The position numbers and the translations under genes were made by a program. From Streptomyces sp. YIM 121038 (lineage in GTDB: Bacteria > Actinomycetota > Actinomycetes > Streptomycetales > Streptomycetaceae), in the NCBI RefSeq assembly GCF_006088715.1, contig NZ_CP030771.1:9608001-9672000 (forward strand): DNA of 64,000 bases. The letters run 5' to 3'. The notes under the pieces are model-generated. The model was not told where the DNA came from. It ran no database searches and saw only the letters and a program-made list of their open reading frames with translations. Shown piece after piece: positions 1 to 9,036 of this stretch (its first letter is position 1; the number at the start of each line of letters is the position of its first letter).

Positions 1-15
1 CGCGGGCCGGGTCCC

Positions 16-714
16 TCAGCCGTCCAGGCGCTTCAGGAGCTCGGCGGCCACCGCGCCGGAGGACGCCGGGTTCTGACCGGTGATCAGACCGCGGTCGACG
101 ACCACGTACGGGGCCCACGGCCGGCCCTCCTCGAAGGCGGCGCCCGCCTCGACGAGGCGGTCCTGGAGCAGCCACGCCGCCCTGTCCGCCAGACCCGCCT
201 GGGTCTCCTCGGCGTTGGTGAAGCCGGTGAGGCGGTAGCCCGCGAAGGCATTGCTGCCGTCGGCGGTGGTGGCGGCGAGCAGCGCCGCAGTGGCGTGGCA
301 CACGGTGGCGACCGGGGTGCCCGACTCCAGCGCGCGGACGAGCAGCCTGCCGGAGGCGGGGTGGACCGCCAGGTCCTCCATGGGGCCGTGGCCGCCCGGG
401 TAGAAGACGGCGGCGTAGGCGTCCAGGTCCACGTCCTCCAGCCGGACGGGGGAGCGGAGTTCGGTGAACGCGGCGAGCGCGGCGGCGGTGTCGGCGGCGC
501 CCTGCTCGCCGCCGTTCACCTCCGGCGCCAGGCTCGCCCGGTCCACGGGCGGTACGACACCGCCCGGCGTGGCCACCACGATCTCGTGGCCCGCGGCCTT
601 GAGGGCCGCGTAGGGCGCCACCGCCTCCTCGGCCCAGAAGCCGGTCGGGTGCGGGGTGCCGTCGGCGAGGGTCCAGTGGGCGGCGCCGGTCATCACGAAA
701 AGAATCTTCGACAT
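16..714 (-). CDS. DJ-1/PfpI family protein (Hsp31-like)
   Basis: A 232-residue type-1 glutamine-amidotransferase-fold protein. The nucleophile elbow is VATVCHATAA with the likely catalytic Cys139, preceded by the oxyanion-region motif YPGGHG (residues 105-110) and the acidic pair in GFWAEE (about 29-30). This pattern fits the Hsp31/YhbO-like branch, whose members act as glyoxalase III, deglycase or chaperone; which one cannot be told from sequence. It has no signal peptide, so it should be cytosolic. It is transcribed away from the reductase at 940. The intervening promoter region carries two operator-like repeats at 737-787. Confidence 0.88.
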   Translation of the reverse strand: MSKILFVMTGAAHWTLADGTPHPTGFWAEEAVAPYAALKAAGHEIVVATPGGVVPPVDRASLAPEVNGGEQGAADTAAALAAFTELRSPVRLEDVDLDAYAAVFYPGGHGPMEDLAVHPASGRLLVRALESGTPVATVCHATAALLAATTADGSNAFAGYRLTGFTNAEETQAGLADRAAWLLQDRLVEAGAAFEEGRPWAPYVVVDRGLITGQNPASSGAVAAELLKRLDG

Positions 715-736
715 GCCCCGAAGGTAGGCCGCTCAG

Positions 737-787
737 GCCATAGGTATCCAATAGGGAAGTAAGTCGCTGCCATAGGAAATCCAATGG
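737..787. promoter_or_regulatory. Two near-identical 19-bp operator-like repeats
   Basis: GCCATAGGTATCCAATAGG (737-755) and GCCATAGGAAATCCAATGG (769-787) lie 32 bp apart, about three helical turns. The region is AT-rich compared with its surroundings and sits just upstream of the DJ-1 gene. The arrangement suggests a pair of binding sites for a dimeric regulator not encoded next to it. The regulator is unknown. Confidence 0.5.
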
Positions 788-939
788 ACGGGAAGGGAAT
801 ACCCGACGCCGGGCGGCGGCAGGCCCGAGCCCCCGTTCATCCTCCGTTCACAAGGGAATGAGACCGGCCGGCCTGGGGGTTGGAGGCACACATGCGTCGA
901 CGGCAACGGGCCGTGACGCGTCCTGGCCTGGAGGACCTC

Positions 940-1599
940 ATGAGGATCGGCATCATCGGCGCGGGCAACATCGGCGGGAACCTCACCCGCCGTCTGACCG
1001 CACTCGGCCACGACGTGTCTGTGGCAAACTCCCGCGGCCCGCACACGCTCACCGCCCTCGCGGAGGAGACCGGGGCCACGCCCGTGACGGTGGCCGAGGC
1101 GGCGCGCGGCGCCGAGGTCGTCGTCGTGACGATCCCGCTCAAGAACATCCCCGACCTGCCGTCCGGCCTGTTCGACGGGGCCGCCGACGGCTTCGCCGTG
1201 ATCGACACCGGCAACTACTACCCGAAGGAGCGCGACGGCAGGATCGAGGCCATCGAGAACGGCCTGCCCGAGAGCCGCTGGACCGAGCAGCACATCGGCC
1301 ACCCGGTCATCAAGGCGTTCAACGGCACCTACGCCCAGGACATCCTCGACAAGCCCCTGCCCGCGGGCGACCCCGACCGCCTGGCCCTGCCCGTGGCCGG
1401 CGACGACCGGACGGCGAAGCGCACCGTCCGCGACCTCATCGACGCCCTCGGCTTCGACACCGTCGACGCGGGCGGCATCGACGACTCCTGGCGCCAGCAG
1501 CCCGACACCCCCGTCTACGGCCTGCGAGCGGGCACGGCGGAGGTCACCAAGGCCCTGGCGACGGCGAGCCCGGAACGGCCTGAGAACTTCCGGGCGTAG
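940..1599 (+). CDS. NAD(P)-binding F420/NADP reductase-like protein
   Basis: A 219-residue Rossmann protein opening with MRIGIIGAGNIGG, a GxGxxG dinucleotide site at residues 7-12. It continues with the SRGPHTL stretch expected for NADP phosphate contacts and VVVTIPLKNIP. The family (NADPH-dependent F420 reductase / YadG-like dinucleotide-binding) reduces or binds small substrates in the cytosol; the substrate here is unknown. ATG 940 was chosen over in-frame TTG 880 and ATG 892 because GGAGG (930-934) is well placed and the Rossmann strand begins immediately. It is divergent from the DJ-1 gene. Confidence 0.8.
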   Translation: MRIGIIGAGNIGGNLTRRLTALGHDVSVANSRGPHTLTALAEETGATPVTVAEAARGAEVVVVTIPLKNIPDLPSGLFDGAADGFAVIDTGNYYPKERDGRIEAIENGLPESRWTEQHIGHPVIKAFNGTYAQDILDKPLPAGDPDRLALPVAGDDRTAKRTVRDLIDALGFDTVDAGGIDDSWRQQPDTPVYGLRAGTAEVTKALATASPERPENFRA

Positions 1600-1668
1600 G
1601 CGTAGGCACAGCGGCCCGGTCCGGCATCCCCTTTCCGCCGCATGATCACCCCTGGGTAGATTGGCGCG

Positions 1669-3426
1669 ATGACGGAGAGGGCGAACATCCCGGCGGACTT
1701 ATCACCGGGCGAGCAGCGGGACGGGCGAGGGGCACGGGGCAGCAGGCGGGGACGGCACGCCGCGCCGAAGCGCGGAGCCAAGGCGGGGAGAGCCGGAGCC
1801 AAGGCGAGGAAGGGCGCTGCCCGGCCGGGAAAGGGCGGCGGCCTCGCCCGGTCTTCGCTCCTGATGGCGCTGGGCACCGTCGTGTCCCGAGCGACCGGCC
1901 TCATCCGGCAGGTCCTCCAGGCGGCCGCACTCGGCACCGGCCTGCTGGCCAGCACGTACAACACGGCGAACACCGTGCCGACGGGCCTGTACACCCTGCT
2001 GATCGGCGGCGCGCTCAACGCCGTGCTCGTGCCGCAGCTCGTCCGCGCCCGGACCACACACCCCGACGGCGGCCGGGCCTACGAGCAACGCCTGGTCACC
2101 CTCGTGCTGTGCGTGCTCGCCGGGGGCACGGCCCTGGCGGTGTGGGCGGCTCCCGAGATCGTCGGCCTGTACATGCGGGACACCCCGGACAGCCACGAGG
2201 CGTTCGAGCTGACCGTCGTCTTCGCGCGGTTCCTGCTGCCCCAGATCTTCTTCTACGGGATGTTCGGCATGCTGGGGCAGGTCCTCAACGCCCGGGAGAA
2301 GTTCGGCGCGATGATGTGGACGCCCGTCCTCAACAACGTCGTCCTGATCGGTATGTTCGGCGCCTATCTGAGCCTCATGACGGCGCCGGACCGCGTCGGC
2401 GACATCACCGCGAGCCAGATCCGGCTCCTCGGTATCGGCACCACCTGCGGCATCGCCCTCCAGGCCCTCGCCCTGGTCCCGTACGTCCGCGCGGCGGGCT
2501 TCCGCTTCCGGCCCCGGTTCGACTGGCGCGGCGCGGGCCTGCGCCAGAGCGCCCGGGCGGCCCGCTGGACCCTGCTGTTCGTCCTGGTCAACCAGATCGC
2601 GCTCACCGTCGTCACGAACTACGCCAACGCGGCCGACCAGCGACTGCCCACCGCGGGCGCCGGGTACACGGCGTACTCGTACGCGCAGACCATCTGGCTG
2701 CTGCCGCAGTCCATCGTCACGGTCTCCCTGGTCACGGCGCTGCTTCCGCGGCTGAGCACGGCGGCGGCGCAGGGCCGCACCGCCGACCTGCGCGGTGAGC
2801 TGTCGCGCGCGCTGCGTCTGACCGGCGTCGTCATCGTGCCCGCCGGGTTCTTCTTCCTCGCGCTCGGCCCGCAGACGGCGGCCCTGCTGTTCGGGCACGG
2901 CACCACCGACGCCGCCGCCACACAGCCACTCGGCCAGATGCTCCAGGCCTTCGGCCTCGGCCTCATCCCCTTCTCCGCCCAGTACCTGCTGCTGCGCGGC
3001 TTCTACGCCTTCGAGGACACGCGCACGCCGTTCTGGACGGCCGCGTGGATCGCCGCCGTGAACATCGCCCTGGCCACCGCCTGCCACCACCTCCTCCCGG
3101 CGCGCTGGGCCGTCGTCGGCATGGCGGGCGCGTACACGCTGTCGTACGCCGTGGGACTGCTGCTCACCGCGCGTCTGTTGCGCAGGCGCCTCGGCGGTCG
3201 CATGGACGGCAGGCGCCTGCTGCGCACCTACGGCAAGCTCGGCCTCGCCGCCGCCCCGGCGGGCGCGCTGGCCTGGGCCGTCGCGCACGGGCTCGGGTCC
3301 GGAGGGGGCGCGGGCACGCTGCGGACCGCGCTCGGGCTCGCCACCGGTGCCGCCGCGATGGTCCTCGGCTATCTGCTGCTCGCCCGGCTGCTGCGGGTCG
3401 GTGAGGTGCGACTCGGGGTGCGCTGA
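1669..3426 (+). CDS. MurJ/MviN-type lipid II flippase homologue
   Basis: A 585-residue polytopic membrane protein. A basic cytoplasmic N-terminus of about 60 residues (Arg/Lys/Gly/Ala rich) precedes the first membrane span. The MurJ signature follows in RATGLIRQVLQAAALG and NTVPTGLYTLLIGGALNAVLVP. There are about 14 predicted hydrophobic spans and internal Arg residues expected of the central cavity. MurJ flips lipid-linked peptidoglycan precursor across the membrane. Streptomyces usually carry several paralogues, and the surroundings have no cell-wall genes, so this may be an accessory copy rather than the essential one. Confidence 0.85.
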   Translation: MTERANIPADLSPGEQRDGRGARGSRRGRHAAPKRGAKAGRAGAKARKGAARPGKGGGLARSSLLMALGTVVSRATGLIRQVLQAAALGTGLLASTYNTANTVPTGLYTLLIGGALNAVLVPQLVRARTTHPDGGRAYEQRLVTLVLCVLAGGTALAVWAAPEIVGLYMRDTPDSHEAFELTVVFARFLLPQIFFYGMFGMLGQVLNAREKFGAMMWTPVLNNVVLIGMFGAYLSLMTAPDRVGDITASQIRLLGIGTTCGIALQALALVPYVRAAGFRFRPRFDWRGAGLRQSARAARWTLLFVLVNQIALTVVTNYANAADQRLPTAGAGYTAYSYAQTIWLLPQSIVTVSLVTALLPRLSTAAAQGRTADLRGELSRALRLTGVVIVPAGFFFLALGPQTAALLFGHGTTDAAATQPLGQMLQAFGLGLIPFSAQYLLLRGFYAFEDTRTPFWTAAWIAAVNIALATACHHLLPARWAVVGMAGAYTLSYAVGLLLTARLLRRRLGGRMDGRRLLRTYGKLGLAAAPAGALAWAVAHGLGSGGGAGTLRTALGLATGAAAMVLGYLLLARLLRVGEVRLGVR

Positions 3427-3487
3427 GCGGCGTGCGGGTGGCCATGGGGGTGGGTGGCGTTCGGTGGCTTGAAAGCGGTGGTCGGGT

Positions 3488-5422
3488 GTGGGGGAGGGCG
3501 TGTCAGGCAATGTGCCCCCGTGCTGCGTCCTGCCAGGTGTGACTGGTGCAGATCCCTCCTTCGACAAGCGGCCCCCTGCCGAGAGAGACCCGACCGAGCG
3601 GGCCAAGGCCGAGCAAAACGTGACTGAACACAGCGGTGAGGAGCGGGCGAAGGGCGAAGGCGAGGCGGGCAGACCGGAGCGGCTGCCCGCCAAGGAGACC
3701 TGGAGCGTGCTCTACCGGCACTTCCGGCCGCACCGCGGCGCGGTGGCGCTCGGCGCGCTGTTCACCCTCATCGGCGCGGCCACCGGCCTCGCCCAGCCCG
3801 TGGCCATCGAGGAACTCGTCAACCGGCTGTCCGACGACGAGTCGATCTCCTCGATCCTGATCCTGCTGACCGGGCTCCTCGTCATCGGCACCGCCGTCGA
3901 GTCCGTCGGCAGCTACATCCTGGAACGCACCGCCCAGTCCGTCGTCCTGGACTCCCGGCGCTCCCTGATACGCCGGCTGCTGCGGCTGAAGGTCAGCGAG
4001 ATCGAGCGCGTACAGCCCGGCGACCTGATGTCCCGCGTCACCTCGGACACGACGCTGCTGCAGGCCGTCACCACGCAGTCGGTGGTGTCGGCGTTCTCCG
4101 GCGCCCTCACCGTCATCGCGACCATCGTGATGATGGCCTTCATGGACGCGGTGCTGCTCGGCGTCACCCTCGGCGTGATCGTCCTCATCGGCGGCGCCAC
4201 CGCCCTCGTCATGCCGCAGATCTCCAAGGCGACCGAGCGCTCCCAGGAGGCCGTCGGCATGATCTCGACCGCGCTGGAGCGCGCGTTCGGCGCCTTCCGC
4301 ACCCTGAAGGCCTCCGGCGCCGAGCGGCGCGAGACGGCCGCCGTGGAGGAGGCCGCCCACGAGGCCTGGCGGTACGGCGTGAAGTCCGCCAAGTGGCAGG
4401 CCGTGGCGTGGAGCTCCATGGGCTTCGCCATCCAGGTGTCGTTCCTCGCGGTGCTCGGCGTCGGCGGCGCGCGCGTCGCCTCCGAGGCGATCTCCGTGGC
4501 CACGCTGGTGGCGTTCCTGATGCTGCTCTTCTACCTGATCGACCCGGTGAGCCGACTCGTCGACGCGGTCACCCAGTACCAGGTGGGTGCCGCCGCCGTC
4601 GCCCGCATCGTGCGGGCCGAGCGCATGGAGACCGAGGAGCTCGACGCGCCCTCGCCGCGCGCGGCCGGGGCGCGGAACACCCCCGCCGCCGTGGCCTTCG
4701 ACAACGTCACCTTCCGCTACCAGGACGGGCTGCCCCTGGTCCACCACGGCGTGACCTTCACCGTCCCCGGCCCCGGCATCACCGCGTTCGTCGGCCCGTC
4801 CGGCGCGGGCAAGACCACCGTGTTCGGACTCGTCGAGCGGTTCTACGAGGCCACCGGCGGCCGCGTCCTCGTCGACGGCAAGGACGTACAGGACTGGCCG
4901 CTCGCCGACCTGCGCGCCACCATCGGCTACGTCGAGCAGGACGCCCCCGTCCTCGCGGGCACCCTGCGTGAGAACCTCGTCTTCGCCGCCCCGGACGCCA
5001 CCGAGGCCGACCTGCGCGACGTGCTGGTACGGGCCCGGCTCGACGCCCTTGTCGAGCGGCTGCCCGACGGCCTCGGCACCGTGGTCGGCCACCGCGGCTC
5101 CAAGCTCTCCGGCGGCGAACGCCAGCGCGTGGCCATCGCCCGCGCCCTGCTGCGCAAGCCCCGGCTGCTGCTCCTGGACGAGGCCACCTCGCAGCTCGAC
5201 GCGGTCAACGAACTCGCGCTGCGCGACGTCGTCGCCGAGGTGTCCCGCGAGGTGACCGTCCTGGTCGTGGCCCACCGCCTGTCGACGGTGACGCTCGCCG
5301 ACCAGATCGTCGTCATGGACGCGGGCCGGGTCCGCGCGACGGGCACGCACGACGAACTCGTGGCGGCGGACCCGCTGTACGGCGAGCTCGCGGCCACACA
5401 GTTCCTGGCGACCGCCTCGTGA
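3488..5422 (+). CDS. ABC exporter, fused permease and ATPase
   Basis: A single-chain half-transporter (TMD-NBD, about 640 residues) that would dimerise in the membrane. Six membrane spans lie at roughly residues 70-350. The ATPase follows with Walker A GPSGAGKTT, signature LSGGERQRVAIARAL, Walker B LLLLDEA and H-loop VAHRLSTV, so all catalytic motifs are intact. Related proteins export drugs, lipids or peptides; the substrate is unknown. The start is uncertain. GTG 3488 gives the longest form, GTG 3500 follows GGGGAGGG closely, and GTG 3620 would remove a poorly conserved-looking 44-residue N-terminus. It stands alone, downstream of the MurJ homologue. Confidence 0.87.
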   Translation: MGEGVSGNVPPCCVLPGVTGADPSFDKRPPAERDPTERAKAEQNVTEHSGEERAKGEGEAGRPERLPAKETWSVLYRHFRPHRGAVALGALFTLIGAATGLAQPVAIEELVNRLSDDESISSILILLTGLLVIGTAVESVGSYILERTAQSVVLDSRRSLIRRLLRLKVSEIERVQPGDLMSRVTSDTTLLQAVTTQSVVSAFSGALTVIATIVMMAFMDAVLLGVTLGVIVLIGGATALVMPQISKATERSQEAVGMISTALERAFGAFRTLKASGAERRETAAVEEAAHEAWRYGVKSAKWQAVAWSSMGFAIQVSFLAVLGVGGARVASEAISVATLVAFLMLLFYLIDPVSRLVDAVTQYQVGAAAVARIVRAERMETEELDAPSPRAAGARNTPAAVAFDNVTFRYQDGLPLVHHGVTFTVPGPGITAFVGPSGAGKTTVFGLVERFYEATGGRVLVDGKDVQDWPLADLRATIGYVEQDAPVLAGTLRENLVFAAPDATEADLRDVLVRARLDALVERLPDGLGTVVGHRGSKLSGGERQRVAIARALLRKPRLLLLDEATSQLDAVNELALRDVVAEVSREVTVLVVAHRLSTVTLADQIVVMDAGRVRATGTHDELVAADPLYGELAATQFLATAS

Positions 5423-5547
5423 CGCCCGGGCCGCACCGGGGCGGGGCGGTGGCGGGAACGGGTCCGGGGCGGTGGCGGGAACGGAGCCGCGCCGTGGCGT
5501 GATTAAAGCCCGCGCCGAGCCCCGACGGCATGATCTACGGTGAGGCC

Positions 5548-6348
5548 ATGACCAAGGTGACCTTCGATCGTCACGTATCCGAAATCAGCACGCAGGCCGA
5601 GCACTTGAGGGCTCAGGTCAAGGACGCCGACCTCGCCGTGCCGGTGCGGACCTGCCCCGGCTGGAGCCTCGGCAACCTCCTGCGGCACGTGGGCGGCGCG
5701 CACCGCTGGGCCGAGGCCGTGGTCCGCACCCGGGCCAGCGGGCCGGTGCCCCACGACCAGGTCGACGACGTCGCCGGGGACGACCGCGCCGACGCCGCCG
5801 CGCTCGCGGACTGGGTGGTCGAGGGCGCGGCGCGCCTCACGGACACCCTGCGCGCGGTGGGACCCGACGCCCCGGTGTGGACGCCCGCGCCCGGCGGCAC
5901 GCCGGAGTTCTGGGCCCGGCGCATGCTGTTCGAGACGGTCCTGCACCGTGCGGACGCGGCCGTCGCCGTCGGCGGCCCCTACACCCTCGCCACGGACGTC
6001 GCGCTGATCGGCGTCGGCGAGTGGATGGAGTTCACCGTCCTGCCGCAGGTCTACGAGTCCGAGGAGCACTTGCGTGCCCTCCTCGGCCCCGGTCGCACGG
6101 TCCACTTCCACGCCACCGACGCCGAGCCCGCGAGCGCGGGGGAGTGGTTCGTCGACCTCACCGGCGACGCCATCACCACCCGGCCCGTGCACGAGAAGGC
6201 CGCGGTCGCGGTCCGCGGCCCGGCCACCGCCCTGCTCCTGGCGCTCTACCAGCGCGAGTCGGCTCTCCCCGAAGGCCCCGAGGTCATCGGTGACCGGGCC
6301 CTGTTCGAGCAGTGGCGCGAGACGGTGAGCCACTGGCTCCGGAAGTGA
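5548..6348 (+). CDS. Maleylpyruvate isomerase family mycothiol-dependent enzyme
   Basis: A 266-residue DinB/MDMPI-type protein. The N-terminal four-helix domain carries the VRTCPGWSLGNLLRHVGGAHRWAE motif region (metal-binding His and the typical CPGW), and residues 120-175 carry MLFETVLHRADA with a further His. A small C-terminal domain follows. The family uses mycothiol, the actinobacterial thiol, as cofactor or co-substrate for isomerisation or transfer. The exact substrate is unknown. ATG 5548 has GGTGAGG just upstream; ATG 5530 has no visible ribosome binding site. Confidence 0.85.
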   Translation: MTKVTFDRHVSEISTQAEHLRAQVKDADLAVPVRTCPGWSLGNLLRHVGGAHRWAEAVVRTRASGPVPHDQVDDVAGDDRADAAALADWVVEGAARLTDTLRAVGPDAPVWTPAPGGTPEFWARRMLFETVLHRADAAVAVGGPYTLATDVALIGVGEWMEFTVLPQVYESEEHLRALLGPGRTVHFHATDAEPASAGEWFVDLTGDAITTRPVHEKAAVAVRGPATALLLALYQRESALPEGPEVIGDRALFEQWRETVSHWLRK

Positions 6349-6366
6349 GGGAGAGCCCGTCCGCCC

Positions 6367-6416
6367 CCTGGCCCTTTGCGGAGCTGTACTCTGGCGAGCC
6401 CCGGGAAAGGGCCAGG
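6367..6416. terminator. Convergent hairpin between MDMPI gene and secreted lectin-like gene
   Basis: CCTGGCCCTTT (6367-6377) pairs perfectly with AAAGGGCCAGG (6406-6416) around a 28-nt loop. It lies between two converging genes, where a bidirectional terminator is expected. No U-tract is visible, as is usual in this GC class. Confidence 0.5.
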
Positions 6417-6430
6417 CGCGCGGAGAGCCT

Positions 6431-6949
6431 TCAGTGCGATCCGAACCACGAGTGCCCCGCGGCATCGTTGTCCGATGTGCTGTAGACCGCCCCGGACTCA
6501 CGGGCGGTCAAGAAGACGTTGTAGCTGGTCAGCGCCGACATGATGTACTTCTGGTCGTCGTCGTAGTGAAAGCGCATGCCGTCCCGCCACTCGCACCGGC
6601 TCGTCCAGACGGCGTTGTTCTCCCAGCTCTTGTTGTCGGTGGCCAGGCAGAGGCCGGTCGCCTTGTTCTGGAGCTGCTTCATCGACAACCCACCCGGGTC
6701 GTCGCCACGCCAGTCCCACTGCTGGAAATTGCTTCCGTTGCACTTGGACATGAAGACACTGGTCTTCCCGCCGTTGATCTTCCCGCCGGTGAGGCATTGG
6801 TTGCCGTTCAGGTAGATGTTCCTGAAAGTCCAGTACTCCGGGCCAGGAGCCGCCTGGGCGGAGGTGGGCTGCAGGACGCAGATCCCTCCCGCCAGCGCGA
6901 GGGCCGCGACTCCGGTACTCAGACGATGCGTTACCCGTGTGGTGTGCAT
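6431..6949 (-). CDS. Secreted ricin-type beta-trefoil protein
   Basis: About 172 residues. An N-terminal signal peptide (TTRVTHRLSTGVAALALAGG, cleavage after AQA) is followed by one beta-trefoil domain. It shows the repeated trefoil pattern NQCLTGG..., FQQWDW (QxW motif) and GLCLATDNKSW. Such domains bind sugars. No catalytic domain is attached, so it is probably a free secreted lectin or inhibitor-like protein. ATG 6949 was preferred to TTG 6955. It faces the mycothiol enzyme gene tail-to-tail. Confidence 0.75.
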   Translation of the reverse strand: MHTTRVTHRLSTGVAALALAGGICVLQPTSAQAAPGPEYWTFRNIYLNGNQCLTGGKINGGKTSVFMSKCNGSNFQQWDWRGDDPGGLSMKQLQNKATGLCLATDNKSWENNAVWTSRCEWRDGMRFHYDDDQKYIMSALTSYNVFLTARESGAVYSTSDNDAAGHSWFGSH

Positions 6950-7127
6950 GAGCAAAACCTAAGGGGCTTGCCCGGCAGGCCATCGAGGGCGAATGGGAGG
7001 AGAACCTGAGGAAAGGGGTCGGGATCGACGAAGAGCCGGTGAAGGTTCACCTTCCCGTGCGGCGGCGGGCGACGGGAGGCCCGCTCTCCTTCGGCGTCCC
7101 TTCACTTCGCGCTCCGCGAGGGAGTGC

Positions 7128-7595
7128 TCAGGACCTCGGCACCCGGTCCACGGGAAGGCCGCGAGGTTCCTTGATGCGCTTCATGATGATCTGGGAGTTG
7201 ACCTCGGTGACCCCGTCCAGGGTCGTGAGGCGCTCGATCCACAGGCGTTCGTAGGCGGCCAGGTCGGCGACCGCGATGCGCAGCAGACAGCCGGGGCTGC
7301 CGAAGAGGCGGTACGCCTCGATGACGTCGGGGATGTCCTGGAGCGCCGCCTCGAACGCCTCGACCGTCTCGCGGTCCCGGCGGACCTCGATGGAGACCAG
7401 GACCTCGAAGCCGCGGCCCACCGCCTCCGGGTCGACGACCGCGCGGTAGCCCTGGATCACCCCGTCCTGCTCCAGCTGCCGCACCCGCCGCATGCAGGGC
7501 GACGCGCTGAGGCCGATGCGCTGGGCCAGCTCCTGGTTGCTGAGACGGCCGTCCTTCTGGAGCTCGCGCAAGATATCGAGGTCAATTCGGTCCAT
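7128..7595 (-). CDS. Lrp/AsnC family transcriptional regulator
   Basis: A 155-residue protein. An N-terminal winged helix-turn-helix (MDRIDLDILRELQKDGRLSN and the recognition helix around LSASPCMRRVRQLE) joins a C-terminal RAM/AsnC ligand domain ending in VNSQIIMKRIKE. These regulators form dimers to octamers and sense amino acids. The gene is divergent from asparaginase and aspartase genes, so the likely job is control of asparagine/aspartate breakdown in response to one of these amino acids (inference). ATG 7595 is the start that begins the standard Lrp N-terminus. Confidence 0.9.
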   Translation of the reverse strand: MDRIDLDILRELQKDGRLSNQELAQRIGLSASPCMRRVRQLEQDGVIQGYRAVVDPEAVGRGFEVLVSIEVRRDRETVEAFEAALQDIPDVIEAYRLFGSPGCLLRIAVADLAAYERLWIERLTTLDGVTEVNSQIIMKRIKEPRGLPVDRVPRS

Positions 7596-7639
7596 GACGC
7601 AATTCTGCACTACTGAAACCCGCATCTCCGGGTTGATCT

Positions 7640-7672
7640 CGCAATCGCCTTGCGCGGGGGCTCGCCTATTCT
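7640..7672. promoter_or_regulatory. Putative Lrp operator and asparaginase promoter
   Basis: In the 180-bp divergent region, CGCAA (7640-7644) and TTGCG (7650-7654) form a perfect inverted repeat with a 5-bp spacer. A TATTCT -10-like box follows at 7667-7672. A further CGCAATTCTGCAC stretch covers the Lrp gene start. Positions fit autoregulation plus control of the asparaginase gene. Confidence 0.45.
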
Positions 7673-7775
7673 TGCGACGTGACTGTCCGTGAACCTCGGG
7701 CCGTCGATCTATGCGGCCGCGCGGCGAACAGCGCCCGGCCGCACCCCGGACTCATGGAGAGGCAGGCCCGCGCCG

Positions 7776-8825
7776 ATGACGCAGCTGGCATCCCCGACGG
7801 CCCCGCGGCGGGTCGTCGTCATCAGCACCGGTGGCACCATCGCCAGCCGCTGGCAGGGCGCCGGGTACGCCGCCGACGCCTCCGGCGGCGAGGTCCTGGC
7901 CCAGGCCGCCGTGCCGGACGGCGTCACGGTCGAGGTCGTCGACCTGTTCAACGTGAACAGCTCCAGCATGACCTCCGCCCGGCAGCTCACGCTGCTGCGC
8001 GCGGTGCGCGAGGCGCTCTCCGATCCCGGCGTCACCGGGGTCGTCGTCACGCACGGCACCGACACCCTGGAGGAGTCGGCCTTCTTCGTCGACCTGCACC
8101 ACGACGACCCGCGCCCGGTGGTCTTCACCGGCGCGCAGCGCCCGCTGGGCGCCGCCGACGGCGACGGCCCGGGCAATGTGTACGACGCCCTGCAAGTCGC
8201 CGCGACCGTACGGGACATGGGAGTCCTGGTCGTCTTCGACGGCACGATGCACGCGGCGCGCGGCACCGTGAAGACCCGCACCCTGGCCGCGCACCCGTTC
8301 GCCGACCCGTCCGGGCAGCCCGTGGGGCGGCTCGGCTTCGGGCGCGTGGACGTCGACCGGCGCCCCGAGCGGCCCGAGCCGCTGCCGCTGCCCGCGCCCG
8401 TGGGCTCCGACCCGCTGCCCCGCGTCGACATCGTGATGCACCACTGCGACGCCGACCCGCTGCTCCTGGACGCCGCGGTCGCCGCCGGGGCGCGGGGCAT
8501 CGTGCTCGTGGCCACCGGAGCGGGCAACGCGACACCGCGGTTCGCCGACGCCGTCGCGGCGGCCGTGGACCGGGGCGTCCTGGTGGCCCTCACCACCCGG
8601 GTGCACTCCGGCCCGGTCGCCGAGATCTACACCGGCGGCGGCGCGGTCGACCTGGTCGCCGCGGGCGCCGTGCTCACCGGCACCCTCCGCGCCGGGCAGG
8701 CGCGCATCGCCGTCCTCGCCGCGCTGCTCGCGGACGCCGCACCCCAGCGGCGGGGCGCGCTGCTGCGACAGCTCCTGGGCACCCCGGACCAGAGCGAAGG
8801 CCAGGCGTCGGCCTCGGCCGCCTGA
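7776..8825 (+). CDS. Asparaginase
   Basis: A 349-residue L-asparaginase that hydrolyses asparagine to aspartate and ammonia. The first active-site motif is VVVISTGGTIASR, with nucleophilic Thr in TGGTIA. The second is VVVTHGTDTLEESAFF, with the catalytic THGTDT. There is no clear signal peptide from ATG 7776, suggesting a cytosolic enzyme. An in-frame GTG at 7689 would add 29 residues that do not look conserved. The aspartase gene follows about 210 bp downstream, so the pair converts asparagine to fumarate plus two ammonia. Confidence 0.9.
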   Translation: MTQLASPTAPRRVVVISTGGTIASRWQGAGYAADASGGEVLAQAAVPDGVTVEVVDLFNVNSSSMTSARQLTLLRAVREALSDPGVTGVVVTHGTDTLEESAFFVDLHHDDPRPVVFTGAQRPLGAADGDGPGNVYDALQVAATVRDMGVLVVFDGTMHAARGTVKTRTLAAHPFADPSGQPVGRLGFGRVDVDRRPERPEPLPLPAPVGSDPLPRVDIVMHHCDADPLLLDAAVAAGARGIVLVATGAGNATPRFADAVAAAVDRGVLVALTTRVHSGPVAEIYTGGGAVDLVAAGAVLTGTLRAGQARIAVLAALLADAAPQRRGALLRQLLGTPDQSEGQASASAA

Positions 8826-8920
8826 CGCGCGAACCCGCGCCCTTCGCACTCCCCGCGCCCCGCGGCCCGCGCACTTCCCGTGCCCCGCGCGCGGCCTCGC
8901 GCTCGTCTCGCGTCCTCCCC

Positions 8921-9000
8921 GTTTCCGCGGGCGTTTCCGCGGGCGTTTCCGCGGGCGTTCCCGCGGGCGTTCCCGCGGGCGTTCCCGCGGGCGTTCCCGC
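8921..9000. repeat. 12-bp tandem repeat, 6.7 copies
   Basis: Units are GTTTCCGCGGGC (three copies, 8921-8956), then GTTCCCGCGGGC (three copies, 8957-8992), then a partial GTTCCCGC (8993-9000). The T-to-C change is sorted into two blocks, which indicates growth by slippage. Each unit holds CCGCGG or CCCGCGGG, so the transcript could form stacked small hairpins. It lies 36 bp before the aspartase start, between the two catabolic genes. Confidence 0.9.
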
Positions 9001-9036
9001 ACCACCCTCGTACCACAGGACACAAAGGACCACCCC

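Noticed and set aside
1702..3693. Long minus-strand open frame opposite the MurJ homologue
   Set aside because: A shadow frame caused by GC-rich codon bias. The composition is Arg/Gly/Gln-rich without motifs, and the plus strand holds a clear MurJ.
8921..9000. CRISPR array
   Set aside because: Units are 12 bp with no spacers and no cas genes, so this is a simple tandem repeat.
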